The notes under the pieces: model-generated
Databases searched by the model: none
Seen by the model: only the letters and a program-made list of their open reading frames with translations
What the model was told of the DNA's origin: nothing
Made by a program: the position numbers and the translations under genes
Shown: one piece after another, positions 44,214 to 55,600 of the stretch
How positions within the stretch are numbered: position 1 is the stretch's first letter
How the letters are laid out: every line of letters starts with the position of its first letter
Assembly: GCF_947623445.1 (NCBI RefSeq)
Contig: NC_135246.1
Span: 12,941,856-13,005,855, forward strand
Direction of reading: 5' to 3'
Source of the DNA: Clavelina lepadiformis
Taxonomy: Eukaryota; Chordata; Ascidiacea; Aplousobranchia; Clavelinidae
DNA length: 64,000 bases

Positions 44214-44759
44214 CGCTAAATCCTATTTTGTAGTATTGCATTGAGAAAAGGAATCCAAAGAGTTTGTGATTTTACGCCCGGAAAACTACTTATGATCGCC
44301 CTGAAATGAATTTTCATATTTAAACGTAGGTTACGCTAAATTTAATAAAACCACTTTTCTAAGCCAGATTGCAAGTTAAGCGACGGAATTCAGTATAATT
44401 GTGTTTCTTTGTTAGCACTTGGTGTGTTGATTTGCCTTAGTATTCACTCTTCATGCTATTACGTAGCTGGAAAAGTGGAGTAACATCGTTTTGTGGAGTC
44501 ACTATAATGACGTTCTGATCCGTTTGTGTAAAAGATGATTTAATCCAGTGTTTCCTAAAGTAACATAAAAATTTAGGTGAAACATCCTGATCTAGCTTTT
44601 CCACATTTTATTGTAACGAAACCATAGCTTGCCCACTCTATTAGCCTCTAAAGCCAGCGAAGAAAGTTCCCAGTTTATGGCATACAATCTTGAAACGCTG
44701 TATATAGCAACTTTGCCACGCCGTATTATTCGCTTGTTATGTGATTTGCAAGGATGAAT

Positions 44760-45105
44760 CAGTGATCTTCAACTTTTTGTGTGAAATTACCCCCTTGTCG
44801 GAGTTTTGGGTCGAAATCGCCCCTATGATTATTTTTGTACAAATGCATTTGCTTTTTGCGATATAGGCCTACAATATGCTTTGAAATTATCACAAAAAAG
44901 AAAGAGCAATCAGAAACACAGCAAGTATGATGTTATGCAATAACAGCGTGGTAAATGATTAATAGATACATAATTATAAAATCACAATTTGGAAGACAAT
45001 GGAAACAGCGTCTTCCACCCCCTTAAAAATAAAATCGACCCCAACTTCAAAAATTGTCCCAATTGCCCCCTTGATGGACAATATCGCCCCCGTTGAATAA
45101 CTCTG
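44760..45105. mobile_element. Probable decayed hAT-type element, no target duplication
   Basis: The left end CAGTGATCTTCAAC and right end GTTGAATAACTCTG are imperfect inverted repeats. CCCCCTTG occurs near both ends in an arrangement like that of the neighbouring elements. The flanking 8-mers (GGATGAAT and CAATATAG) differ, so the copy is old or its ends are misplaced. Confidence 0.45.
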
Positions 45106-45449
45106 CAATATAGGCTATTAATGTTTTCCTTAAGGTTGTAGCTGGTAAGTAGCCGCAAACAAGGAAATGTGATCAACAAAAAAAACTAAAGACGGTAAAA
45201 GGCCTGTGACCTAAAAAAGGTGGAGCTAACTATAGCTTATAAGTAGAAAATCATTACAATTTAAAAAACAACGATTGAAGGAACAGTAAATCTAAATAAA
45301 AAAAATTGTTTGCAGAAATTTTGAACGTGAAGCAAGAGAAATGGATATTGTATAATTTTTTAAGGTAGGCTATAGCCTAATGTGCCGCTTTTAAAGTTTT
45401 ACCAGACCCTCAATCGGAGCCTGCTGCCTCCAGATAAATCCAGAATATC

Positions 45450-45472
45450 CACATTGCTGCTACGCCACTGAT
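45450..45472. mobile_element. Possible isolated hAT-type end
   Basis: The sequence ends GCTACGCCACTG, the complement of a CAGTGGCGTAGC-type terminus common in hAT elements. No matching opposite end was found within 1 kb, so this would be a fragment only. Confidence 0.25.
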
Positions 45473-45709
45473 TAAGAATACTATTTTTATGTTATTGAAT
45501 TATATATTCTTCGCCATTGACTGTGGGGAGCGAAAAGTTTGTGCTAATCTCGTTGTAGAATGGTCAAATAAATAGCTTACGCTCACAAACAATCAATAAA
45601 CGGGAAAAGCGGCAAAGCTCTGAGGTCTTAAAACATAAAATATTTAAATTACACTTGTGCTACAATGACAAAAATTAGCACGGCCACCAAACCCAAGAAT
45701 AGTTTATAC

Positions 45710-46016
45710 CAGTGGTTCCCAACCTTTTTTGGTGTCGGGGCCGAATTTCAAACTTCAGAGTACGTATGGAGCCGCATGAAAACACTCAAGTAATTAGAAC
45801 GAAAATTTTAAAGCAGATAGCATGTACCAACGAATAGCAACACTAACAAGAAAAACAACACAAATCAATTTAATGTCCAACTTGACTCCAACTCCAACTG
45901 ACAAGTCAAAAAATAATCGCCCTAATTATTATAAATAGATTTTTTTGTATTGTTTGTGGGATTTTCAGGGGTCAGCCGCAAGAAGGCTAGCTTGGAGCCG
46001 CTGTTGGGAATCACTG
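45710..46016. mobile_element. Non-autonomous hAT-type element (307 bp) with perfect 8-bp target duplication
   Basis: The ends are CAGTGGTTCCCAAC and GTTGGGAATCACTG, one mismatch in 14 bp. The target duplication GTTTATAC lies at 45702-45709 and 46017-46024. GGAGCCGC and its relatives occur near both termini. No coding capacity. The right target duplication overlaps by one base the target duplication of the next element. Confidence 0.88.
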
Positions 46017-46031
46017 GTTTATACTGTACAG

Positions 46032-46469
46032 CAGGGGTGTGCAACCTTTTGTACAAGAGGGCCAGATCCCAACAACTGGTTGAAACCGCGGGCCACACCT
46101 TTAATTAACATACACGTAGTTAAAAGCACAAAATCAATAACAGTTTCTTTCGTTATTGGTCTTGTGACTTTATTAACTAACTGCTCAGCAATTGACATCT
46201 TTGTGAATTGCGTTCTTGCTTTGCACAAGCTAGCCGTTAGGCCCTAATCGTCTGTCTGTGACGCAACAATGCCCTAACCGTTAGAGTATTGTTGCGTCAC
46301 ACACATTCAGCCAAGGTTTGATTCAGCACTGCAAGGGGATTAGAATTGATTGCACATAGCAGACTAAACTAAATTAAAACTCGTTTCGCGGGCCGCACAC
46401 CGTTCAAAATTGTCACTTCTCCGCGGGCCGCATATTTTTCCTTTGCGGGCCGCGGGTTGCACACCCCTG
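46032..46469. mobile_element. Non-autonomous hAT-type element (438 bp) with perfect 8-bp target duplication
   Basis: The ends are CAGGGGTGTGCAACC and GGTTGCACACCCCTG, perfect inverted repeats. The target duplication CTGTACAG, itself palindromic, lies at 46024-46031 and 46470-46477. CGGGCCGC repeats lie near the right end and CGCGGGCC near the left. An internal pair of GTTGCGTCAC/GTGACGCAAC words around 46259-46315 can form a small hairpin. No coding capacity. Confidence 0.88.
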
Positions 46470-46668
46470 CTGTACAGTATTCACATTTAATAATGTTTAT
46501 GATGTAATAAAATGTATAATATGACACATAATGTAATGAAAATGTAATAATATAATTTTATTAATGTTCACGTTTAATAGTTTACATTCACGGCCTCCAA
46601 ACACTAAGCCCACTTCAAAGCATAGTTTAAAAAAAATGTTCCGCCCTAACTTAGGAAATTAGTCCGTC

Positions 46669-47044
46669 CAAAGAGATTTAAACACATGAGTAGAAACTTC
46701 TCTTTTGCACATGACGTCATGTTTCTTTCTTTTATTCTCTTGGAGCATATTCTACTTTCTCCACGGTCACGGTTCACTACATAACAATAAACATGCAGAC
46801 GACGACAATGATTTTCAGATCTGTTTGCTGCTGGAACAGATTAGTCTTATTATTAGGGTGCAGTTATTGGGATCCATTGGGTGTTAATTTTAATTGAAAT
46901 TAATTATTGAAATCAAGTGAGAGTTTTAGGTTCAGCAATTAACTTAGTTTCAGTTCCTTGAACTGATAATGCTGCTGTTTTGTATCAAGGCATGGCTTAG
47001 CCTACTTGAGTTGCGCGGGAAGATTTTTTCGTTCACCACATTTA
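46669..47044 (+). repeat. Left terminal inverted repeat of the P-like transposon
   Basis: It matches the reverse complement of 51347-51722 over 376 bp with about nine substitutions and no length change. A TGACGTCA palindrome (CRE-like) lies about 40 bp in from each outer end and could act in transposase binding or promoter function. The 60-codon frame seen in both repeats, read outward or inward, is only the mirrored repeat and not a gene. Confidence 0.92.
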
Positions 47045-47180
47045 TCTTCGACCAGGCAATTAGCAACTAAACTCATTACTCATTAGCATAGGCCTTATGT
47101 TGCAGGTGTTGTGTCATTAAAATAGGCTACTGAAAGTCTGATTTCAGATCTTGTTATTGTGGTGCAGTTGTTGGGATCTA

Positions 47181-48397
47181 ATGGATGTCAACTTGAAGTT
47201 AATTATTGAAATAGATTGTGACCCAGAAGACGATGCAGCAAACTTCATGTAAGATACGATATGCCTATTAATCAATTAGCCAACTGCTGTTGAGCTTGTC
47301 CTGTATGGCGGTCACCCAGAGTGTACGTTCTCGCCAATTTATAATAAACAGCCAAGCAAAACAACAAATTAATGTAAGTCGTAACGAGTATTTGAAGTAA
47401 TACTGTACTGATATATTGATGTCATTTAATCTGATAATGAAAATATTTATTTGCAGATGTGGACAATGTTTGCATAACTGCACAAGTAATGAAACTTTGC
47501 TGGCTCATCAAAAAACTGCTCACGGTATATTTGTTTTTTGTTTGAAACTTATTTCATTTTGAGCTCTATCATTGGCAGATTCCGATTAAAAAAATCAAAC
47601 AAACTTAATTTTACACTTGTCTTGCAGAATCTTCTTGCAATAATGTTACAAGAGAAAAGCTGATGGAATGGTGGGAAACAGTGGGTGGCGTTAAAACAGA
47701 TCTAACTGCAGATGCGGTTAACTATTTTATGAAGCTATTTTCTTCGTACAGTTCACCGGATGAACTGTTTCATAAATTCTCCTGTGATGGAATTACGTGC
47801 ATCCCATCACTATTTTTCTTGCCAAGAAAATTGTCACTATGTTTAACACGAAAATTGTTTGATGTATTTTTATCACACGTTACCACTGTTGCACACAACA
47901 AAAAGGGGAAACACTTGACATTACACAAGTTAACCCGAGACGAAGAATTCATAATTCAGTACATAGGTGGTTATATTTTGCAGAAACTCACTAAGCGCTG
48001 TATAAATCCGAGAGAAATAGATCTATTGTCTTGTTTAACTGATTATAGTAATGAAACCACTAATAGTTCCTTGATTTCCGCTTTAAATAATAACAATTAT
48101 GGACATCTTACAGTTCCAGCGAAATCACTAGTGAAATTGTTGATGTATGTAGAAAGTGTCTTTAGGAAACAAGACATAAAGGAGCACATCATGGAAAGTT
48201 GCATGTCTTCTTTGAGTGTTTGTAACATAAAAGATATATTTGAAAATCTTGTTTTTGATGAATGTTTGCAAAAATTGTGCATGAAAATATGTAAATTTTA
48301 CGTGAAGATTAGATGCTATCAAAAAGCCAATCATTTAAATTCAGTACTGCATGTAACCTCTGATCAAAATGTAAGTCTGAGAAAATCATTAAAATGA
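47181..48397 (+). CDS. Second gene of the P-like transposon: C2H2 finger plus transposase-C-terminus-like region (301 aa)
   Basis: Exons 47181-47248, 47457-47524 and 47628-48397 sum to 906 nt, exactly 301 codons plus stop. The protein starts MDVNLKLIIEIDCDPEDD. A C2H2 finger follows at about residues 24-45 (CGQCLHNC, then LLAHQKTAH; Cx2Cx12Hx4H). The rest is helical in character, with EEFIIQYIGGYILQKLTKRC, then GHLTVPAKSLVKLLMYVESV and FYVKIRCYQKANHLNSV. In single-chain P/THAP and related transposases I recall similar blocks (YIAGYxxxKL, GGLxxPS, VRxxxxAxxLN) near the C terminus, after the catalytic core. Here they are on a separate gene on the opposite strand. Role in transposition, perhaps as a DNA-binding partner, is inferred. 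Not recognised as any host gene. Confidence 0.75.
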
Positions 48398-48504
48398 ATG
48401 TACATTACATAGTTGTCTTCTTACATGTACTTCGTCAGTTTTAGCTCAAGAAGGATTAAGTGTTACTGTATTGTAAGCAGACTGTCAAAACACTCGAAAT
48501 CAAG

Positions 48505-51165
48505 TTATTTTTTTCGCTTCGGCATTGGATCATCGCAAACATCACCATGTTTCCAGTCAATAACGTGATTTACATTTGACCCCTTAAGTGACTTGATATT
48601 CTTTTTGCACATTATCACATTTTCAAATTGTGCATATTGGTGAATATCAGGCACTTCATTTCGACGGCCAGTTTGTCTCATATGACCGAAATAGGCCTCC
48701 AATGGGTCTTGGTTTAAGCGCTTAGTTAAGACGTATGAACCTTCTGGGCTGTTCTCCAACAAGAATTTCACCAATTCAGCAATGGCCATGGATGTGGAAA
48801 CTAAACCGTCGTAGGTTTGATGGCTCAGAAACTGCTTTGACTGTTCAGAAACGGACCCAGTTAAACTGCTTTTCCATTGTTTTAACTCTGAAAGGAATGT
48901 ATTAAGCCATTTCAGACGAGGATCATCAATCGTTGTATATGGTTTCAAGTCAGGGTTGTATGAATAATTTAATCTGGTGTTCATGAGGTCAAACCACTTA
49001 TTCATCAAACCAGCAAACCACGCACTCATCTTCATTTCTTCTCCACCACGACTCTTCATTAAACTGGAGACAGTTCCAGAGAGCAATTGTGCGGCATAGC
49101 AAACCCGCATTTTTGCGTAACTCTTATGGGAAAAATGGCCATCAGTCAACTTGCAACTTCTCAACTCTGAACTTTCAAATAGGTAGGGAACATGGCAAAA
49201 ATGCTTCCACAAAATGAAATGTTGATTGTACTTCATCATTCTAGCTCCACCTGGACGGCTGGATCTCACACAGTTACAGGCTGTCTTCAGCAAGTGTGGA
49301 GGGTCACTAATCAAATAAATAGGCATTTCTGGCTGATAAATATTAATGCACTTGTAGGGGACGGTCAAATTGGAATTATTGAGCAATTGGAACAATTTTC
49401 GATTGCAGGATGCACCATCAGCAACAAGTGCTAAGACTGTAAAATCACATCCGGCCAAGGATTCAACCACTTCCCAGAACATGCTAACCAAGTGAAATGC
49501 CTTTGTATTCTTGGTGGCATAAAAAACAATAGGCCGGGAAAAATTGCTGAGGATACTCCTACCATAAAATTGTAGGGCATGTGTGGCAGGAGCTTCATTA
49601 TTGTATTGTCTGTCGACACCCAGATCAACAAATCCTATTATTCGGTCTGTTGCTGCATTATACACAATATTTTCTTTCACTGTAAACAAAATAAGCAACA
49701 GGTTATATCTTGTGCATATACAGTTAATAACTTGTGTCATTGTTTTGTCATAAAGCATGAATAAGAATCTTACACAGTGTGATTAATAGTGTTAAAAATT
49801 CCAAGAAAAGTTTCACCTTTCATTTCATCGATTGATATAACGAGAAATCGTTCATGTGATGCTAGACTGAGACTTTTGGATTTCAGTTCTTCTAAAACAT
49901 TATCTTGAATGCCAGGTGCAGTGCAGTAAACGTTTCTGAAAACAGTACAAAAGTGAGCAAGTGAAACAATTGCTCGTAGTTAGCTTGTAGTAGCCAAATT
50001 GCAGAGAACAGAACCCATACGCTACCGATAGTCATTTAGGGTGCGTGAGCTTGGTAGTCGTAAAATGCCACTTTGTCGTAATTCTTCATAGGCGCTTTTA
50101 CTTTTAGCAGCTAGACTCAAACAGAACCTATAAAGAAAATTGCAAGGGTTGATTTTAGCACGCTTTTACGAAATAAACAAAAATTGAGGTCAACTGAACT
50201 TAGTTACTCAGTAGTAGTTCAGTTCTGAACTTAGTAATTATTCAGTAGTTTATTACTCAAGGAGACCTAAACCTACTTTATTAACTCAGGGTGATATCTT
50301 TCCCCATTTCTTTTCATACTATTTAGCTTTTGCTGCTCTTTCCAAAAGATTGAGTAGAAGTTATCAATTTTATCCTCATCTTGAGCTAAAAAAATGTATG
50401 ATATTAACGTAAACTTCACAAAAACACACGACACAAAAAGACTGAGTTATATGCATTGTGTAGGTGCATCACATTACATTTGTAGCTTCATTAGAATAGT
50501 TATAAGTAACATATTCTGGATTACCAGCTTTGTAATCGGTATGATACCTGCTTTAACAATGGCTGTCATGTCATCTGACATAATTTTATCTACCTCCACT
50601 TGCACCGTATCATCAGCTAACAGAGTCGAAACCTTAGCTTCTAATTCTCTAATGCTAATAAAGAATTACTTCATAACAACAAGACTATCTTAAATAATAC
50701 TGTTTTATTTCTATCTTCTGGCATTGCTCAATCTACATATAGTTAAGTGTAAAACGCACAGCTACTGACACTGACAATCTTGCGAATGAGACTATTACTA
50801 ATACGATTACGAAGTGCAATATCACCAAATTTCATTAGCAGTAAAGGTGGAGGTAATTCGAGATGGTAGGTTAAATGTTGGCTGCGCTGATCGTTTTAAA
50901 GGTTGATCTTTAACCATATGGTAATAATTTAGCCTTTTCTGGTTGAGCCGTCTCTCTTTTTCATCTACACTACAACAACTCCTGCACTGACCACTTTCCT
51001 TGAGAAAAAGTTCACAACTTGCATTTCTAACAACAAGAAATTTGGTTCATTTAACAAGAAAAGTCTCTCCTTCTCCTTTTTTACAAATTTTCTCGAAGGT
51101 ATCTTAAACAGAGTCACGGCAGGTGACCTGTTGTTGCACATTGGTAAACAGCACAAATTTGCCAT
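48505..51165 (-). CDS. P-element/THAP-type transposase, multi-exon
   Basis: Catalyses cut-and-paste movement of the element. The last and longest exon runs from about 49680 to 48505. It contains VADGASCNRKLFQLLNN, LISDPPHLLKTACNC, DDPRLKWLNTFLSEL and LNQDPLEAYFGHMRQTGRR, all standard P-type landmarks. Upstream exons, read by eye: about 49935-49818 (FLVISIDEMK, likely first catalytic Asp), 50126-50032 (RFCLSLAAKSKSAYEELR), 50383-50287 (FYSIFWKEQQKLNSMKR) and 50668-50549 (IRELEAKVSTLLADD, coiled). Near the N terminus lie a C-rich exon (about 51026-50820; SCELFLKESGQCRSCC) and a start MANLCCLPMCNNRSP that fits the beginning of a THAP domain. The junction between the last two is unresolved, so the THAP fold is unproven. 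The chain stops soon after the catalytic core (DPMPKRKK) and lacks the usual C-terminal region. Confidence 0.8.
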
Positions 51166-51346
51166 TATTTCAGACTATTTAGCTTATTTCAATAACTTAA
51201 AGCCTGCAACATAAGACCTGTACTATTGAGTCTTAATCTGTAAAGTTTTTATTCTGCGCGTGGAGCGAAATTTTATGCGCAGATGAAACAATACAATATG
51301 ACTCGGTCTATCTAAATTTTTCATCCATTCATTTTATTTTTCACCT

Positions 51347-51722
51347 TAAATGTGGTGAACGAAAAAATCTTCCCGCGCAACTCAAGTAGGCTAAGCCATG
51401 CCTTGATACAAAACAGCAGCATTATCAGTTTAAGGAACTGAAAATAAGTTAATTGCTGAACCTAAAACTCTCACCTGATTTCATTAATTAATTTCAATTA
51501 AAGTTAACACCTATTGGATCCCAACAACTGCACCCTAATAATAAGACTAATCTGTTCCAGCAGCAAACAGATCTGAAAATCATTGTCGTCGTCTGCATGT
51601 TTATTGTTATGTAGTGAACCGTGACCGTGGAGAAAGTAGAATATGCTCCAAGAGAATAAAAGAAAGAAACATGACGTCATGCGCAAAAGAGAAGTTTCTA
51701 CTCATGTGTTTAAATCTCTTTG
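51347..51722 (-). repeat. Right terminal inverted repeat of the P-like transposon
   Basis: Reverse complement of the left repeat with about nine substitutions. It lies about 180 bp upstream of the transposase start, so it probably also contains the transposase promoter. A more diverged inverted match (TGCAACATAAG-type word near 51209 and its complement near 47096) suggests the original repeat was longer. Confidence 0.92.
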
Positions 51723-51729
51723 GTCCGTC

Positions 51730-52691
51730 TTAGCGAACCAAAATTTTAGGTATGTGGAATACAATAAATAATTGAAAGTTCTGACTTCTCGAGAAGGCTG
51801 AGTGTCCTTTCCAGCAAGCACACCAATATGAAAAAGCCTACAAAGTTAAAGTCTAAAATTTTTTTAACCAATTAATTTAAGGTAGTTCAAGACCACATAC
51901 TTCTATTTGGCTTTTTTATTAGGAAGATGCGTATTGTTTTTCTTGAATTGGTATTAAAAGGCTTTTCTCACTCTATGCTTACACCCTCCAAAAAGCAATG
52001 AATATAACGACATGGTTGACTTAACATAAGTTGCCATCGTGATTTTCAATGCTCTAGGAGTCTAGATTAAACTGTACAAGACTGATAGAAGATATAGCCT
52101 GCTAGTGCAGTTAAAATAACCTATCAATGCATATGCCTACCTTGGTATTTGGTGTCTACTGTACATGTAAGATACTTGATTTACAGCTAGGAATTTAAGA
52201 CTTTGTTTTTTGTTAAGGAACAGGAATTTGCAGCGTCAATGAACGAAGAACATCGCGTTCTGACCAAAATAATAGTCTAGCGTAGCCCATACATACTGAC
52301 ATATCCCGATACCGGTAGCATAAGACGAGCGAAATGGTAAATTGATTTCGCTGTCTTATAACTGCTTTATAAACTGTATATAACTCATTCTAAATTTCTG
52401 TGTGTTCTTCTAACTAACTTCTATTCTAACGGTAAACGATGCGACATGTACAAGTTTATATTCGTCTGCAAAATAATGTTTTTGATGGAGATAGCGTGTA
52501 CCTCATATTGATAATGGTCGTTTAAACGCCAATTTATAATAAATAAACAAAGAATTGATGCTTTAGTATACTTCATAAATTTCTCATTGAAAACTGTTGG
52601 ACATATATCAACACCTTAAATAGGGCTCAACTACCTCTAAAAAACAACATAACATATAGGCCTAGGCCTACTGAACTCAATATTTTTACAG
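51730..52691. other. Flank between the P-like transposon and the first DNAI7 exon found
   Basis: No coding frame was recognised. The first DNAI7 exon, with the start codon, should lie here or beyond the transposon. A short ATG frame at 51831 (MKKPTKLKSK) is lysine-rich like a DNAI7 N terminus, but no donor gives the needed phase 0, so it is not claimed. Confidence 0.35.
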
Positions 52692-55600
52692 CCACCAAAA
52701 TCTCCACAAACACGTTCGGGAAAATCAACTCCCACCAGAGGGAAACCAAAAGAAGATGAAAAGTTAGTAGATGAAGAGGAAGAAAAGTTACGAGTAGAAC
52801 AAGAAGAAAAAGAACGACGTGAGAAGGAGGTTGGTTCTGATTCGTTACTGCAACGTTTGGTCAGTTGGTATTTTGCACCATTAATATTTGTCTGTTGTAT
52901 CAAACTTTGAAGCATCGACATTTATGTTCTACATGGAAATTCATTATTCAACATGAATAGCATATTTTAAACTTTAAAACAGCGATTTTAAACCAGTGGG
53001 AAATTTTGCAAGTTTAGGTGGGAAATCATAAATTTTTGCAATTCTGCTGTAAACACAAATCATACACATGAAAAAAGTGTTGTTGTCGATTAGCATTTAT
53101 AATACTCTACTGAAGCTGCACTCACTCAATACACCCAAATTATACGACCAGCTCATACTTTAATCGATGTAAAGAAAGATCGAGTGTTATACTTAGCTAA
53201 GCTGTGCAGACTTTGAATTTGTAATACCTTTATGATTAAATTGTGATCATGGGCACGTGCACAGCAGATTAGATTCTGCTGTGTTTATGTGTATCACCAA
53301 TAATTTCAGTACATGACTTACTTGAAAAGACTAGGTACACACTACATAGCTGCAATATTATCGACCATAGCTGCGTTATCATCATCCTTTATTATTGAGA
53401 CAACTATGTCTGCTACATTGGCATTTGGAAAAACATGGTTCTGTGCTTACCTTAAATTCCAATTACCCTTAAATTTGCATTTCAGTTTCATTTTGTGATA
53501 AATTTACCTGGTGGGATTGCTATCAATTGGTTAAATTGAAGTGTTTGGTTGGTAACGTTCAATTATGTATAGAAGTGAGGCTTACAGTATTTGAGCGCTA
53601 ATCAGACGATAGCTTTAACATTTGTTCAGTATGCCTTTAAAACCAAATGAAATTGTTTTAAAACCAAGAGGGGCAAATTTGGGTTTAGTGGTTGACTTCA
53701 GTGTAAATTCAGATCAAAGATGTAAGAACCGCTGCTTTAAAACATGCACATGGTTTATTGAAATCCTTTGGTTTTTTTCCAAACCCCAATGGTCACATAA
53801 ACACCCATTATAACAATTAATTTTGCTGGTTGTGTAACGTTTAATCAAAAAAAATGTATAGTCAAAACAACACTTCCTGAATTTGCTGTTTGCCTTGCAT
53901 TGGTCACATCATTGTATGTTTGTACTATCAAGGATATTGTCATTTCTTCAGCAAAGGCGTTACAATTTAATTTCACTTTATGTGGATAACTGAGGTTGAA
54001 ATGAATGCTTCCTTTATGTTACGTTTTTTAATGTATGCACCTTTCTTTTGCCCATAGCATCCAAGGGTGCTATGCTGTTACATGTGCATGCACTATTGGT
54101 AGCTGCTGAAATTTATACTTTGCTTTTAATTATAGCGTTTTTGCTTAAATAATACCTGCAAAAAGCCGATCAAAAAATGTAATAAGCCAAATTTCCTGAT
54201 TATTTTATAGGCAAAAATGAAGCTAGAGGAGAAAAGGATTTCAGCTCTTCGTGCAATCCGTGATCAGCAAGAAAGTGAAACTGAACAAGAACTTCGTATT
54301 GTTCATGCAACTGTAGAAAAAGTTATCAATGATAGGAGAGCAAATGCTGAGGTTATTGTTCTTTACTAAGATTAATAACTTAAGTACAAATATTTCAGAG
54401 ATGTGCATAACATTAAAAAACGAATCGATCTTATGTTCACTTTTGTAATGGGTGCATTTCTATTTCAGTGGAAGAGGTTCATGAAATGTGATGGTAGACC
54501 AGACCCTACATCTGTCAAGGAGATTAACACATTCATTGCACTATCAAAAGACAAAGGAAAAAAAGATATTAATGTTGTTCTAGATGACGCAAAGTTGATT
54601 CTGTCTGTAAGTACTGACCCATGACAATGACTGTATTGCTCGGCAAAGGGCATACTTGCACAAATATATTGTTGAGTTTTGATCACATCCCAAACTTTTC
54701 ATTTGTTTTAAAAACAATGAGTAGACCATAAAGCCCTTGAGTTACCATTATTTTCTTCATCTTAAAACTTCTTATGATAAGTACTTAACCTCATCTATCC
54801 ATTCCAGTTAATCAGTGAACTGAAGTTCATACTGAAGGATGCAGATTCTGATGAAGAAACAGAGACAACAGCAAATCACAAGCAAACCATTCTCTCTCTT
54901 CAGGATCTCCTAATTACACAATACAATGAAGCAACACTCAAGTTGCTTAAGGTATAACTTGTTAAACATTTTTTTATGAATACCGTTGCTATTCTATTTA
55001 ACTATATGGCATTGCATTATTTATCATAATTGTTCAAAATTAAGTTCTGTTTGTGCCGTAACAGGTACCATCGTGTTTTTGATTGACATTTTTGATTTAA
55101 AAAAATACACAATATGACACAAATGGATGTAGTCATAATACATACACCTTTATCACACAGGAAGCAAGCTACGAAGCAGATTCTGAAACCGGAAATTTGC
55201 AAAAAGTCATTAAAGATGCAAATGAGACTTTGATGTTGTGGGGAAATTTGAACAAGAACCCTCGATTTAAGGCATTTGAATTTGAATCAGAGAAATTCCA
55301 GTTTGAGCTGCCTAAGGTTTTGGCTATGGCAGATATAGCGGGTGTGTATGTGTGAATTTTTTTGAATCTGTCATCAATTATTTCATATATCTATTGTGTA
55401 AACCAAATATTGTTTACAGTTCGAGTGTTAAAAACTAGATTTGACCACTATTCACATCAATGTTCAACATGTTTACCACAAAAGAAGAAGACAGAAGTTG
55501 GTGAGCTACTTTTGAAAAACAAATTTTTTAGTCACGAAGTCTTTTATCACTGGGTTAACTACGAAAGTCATTGTTTAGATTCACTGTTGCTTGTTATACT

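Larger units (their letters stand above)
46669..51722. mobile_element. P-superfamily DNA transposon, whole-looking, 5,054 bp, two convergent genes
   Basis: Both ends begin CAAAGAGATTTAAACACATG and form 376-bp inverted repeats (46669-47044 and 51347-51722) with about nine differences. The 7-bp duplication GTCCGTC flanks the element at 46662-46668 and 51723-51729. Inside are a plus-strand gene (47181-48397) and a minus-strand transposase gene (48505-51165), arranged tail to tail with a 107-bp gap. High terminal identity, a perfect target duplication and mostly open frames mean a recent insertion. P assignment comes from the transposase motifs. P elements usually make 8-bp duplications, so the 7 bp is a departure or a sign of a distinct branch. 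Confidence 0.9.

Noticed and set aside
43699-46477. CRISPR-like or satellite reading of the repeated GC-rich words
   Set aside because: The words lie inside separate elements with hAT-type ends and target duplications; spacing is irregular, and the window is eukaryotic.
46705-46887. 60-codon frame present in both transposon ends
   Set aside because: It is the same sequence mirrored in the two terminal inverted repeats, with no domain; the match comes from the repeat and not from a conserved protein.
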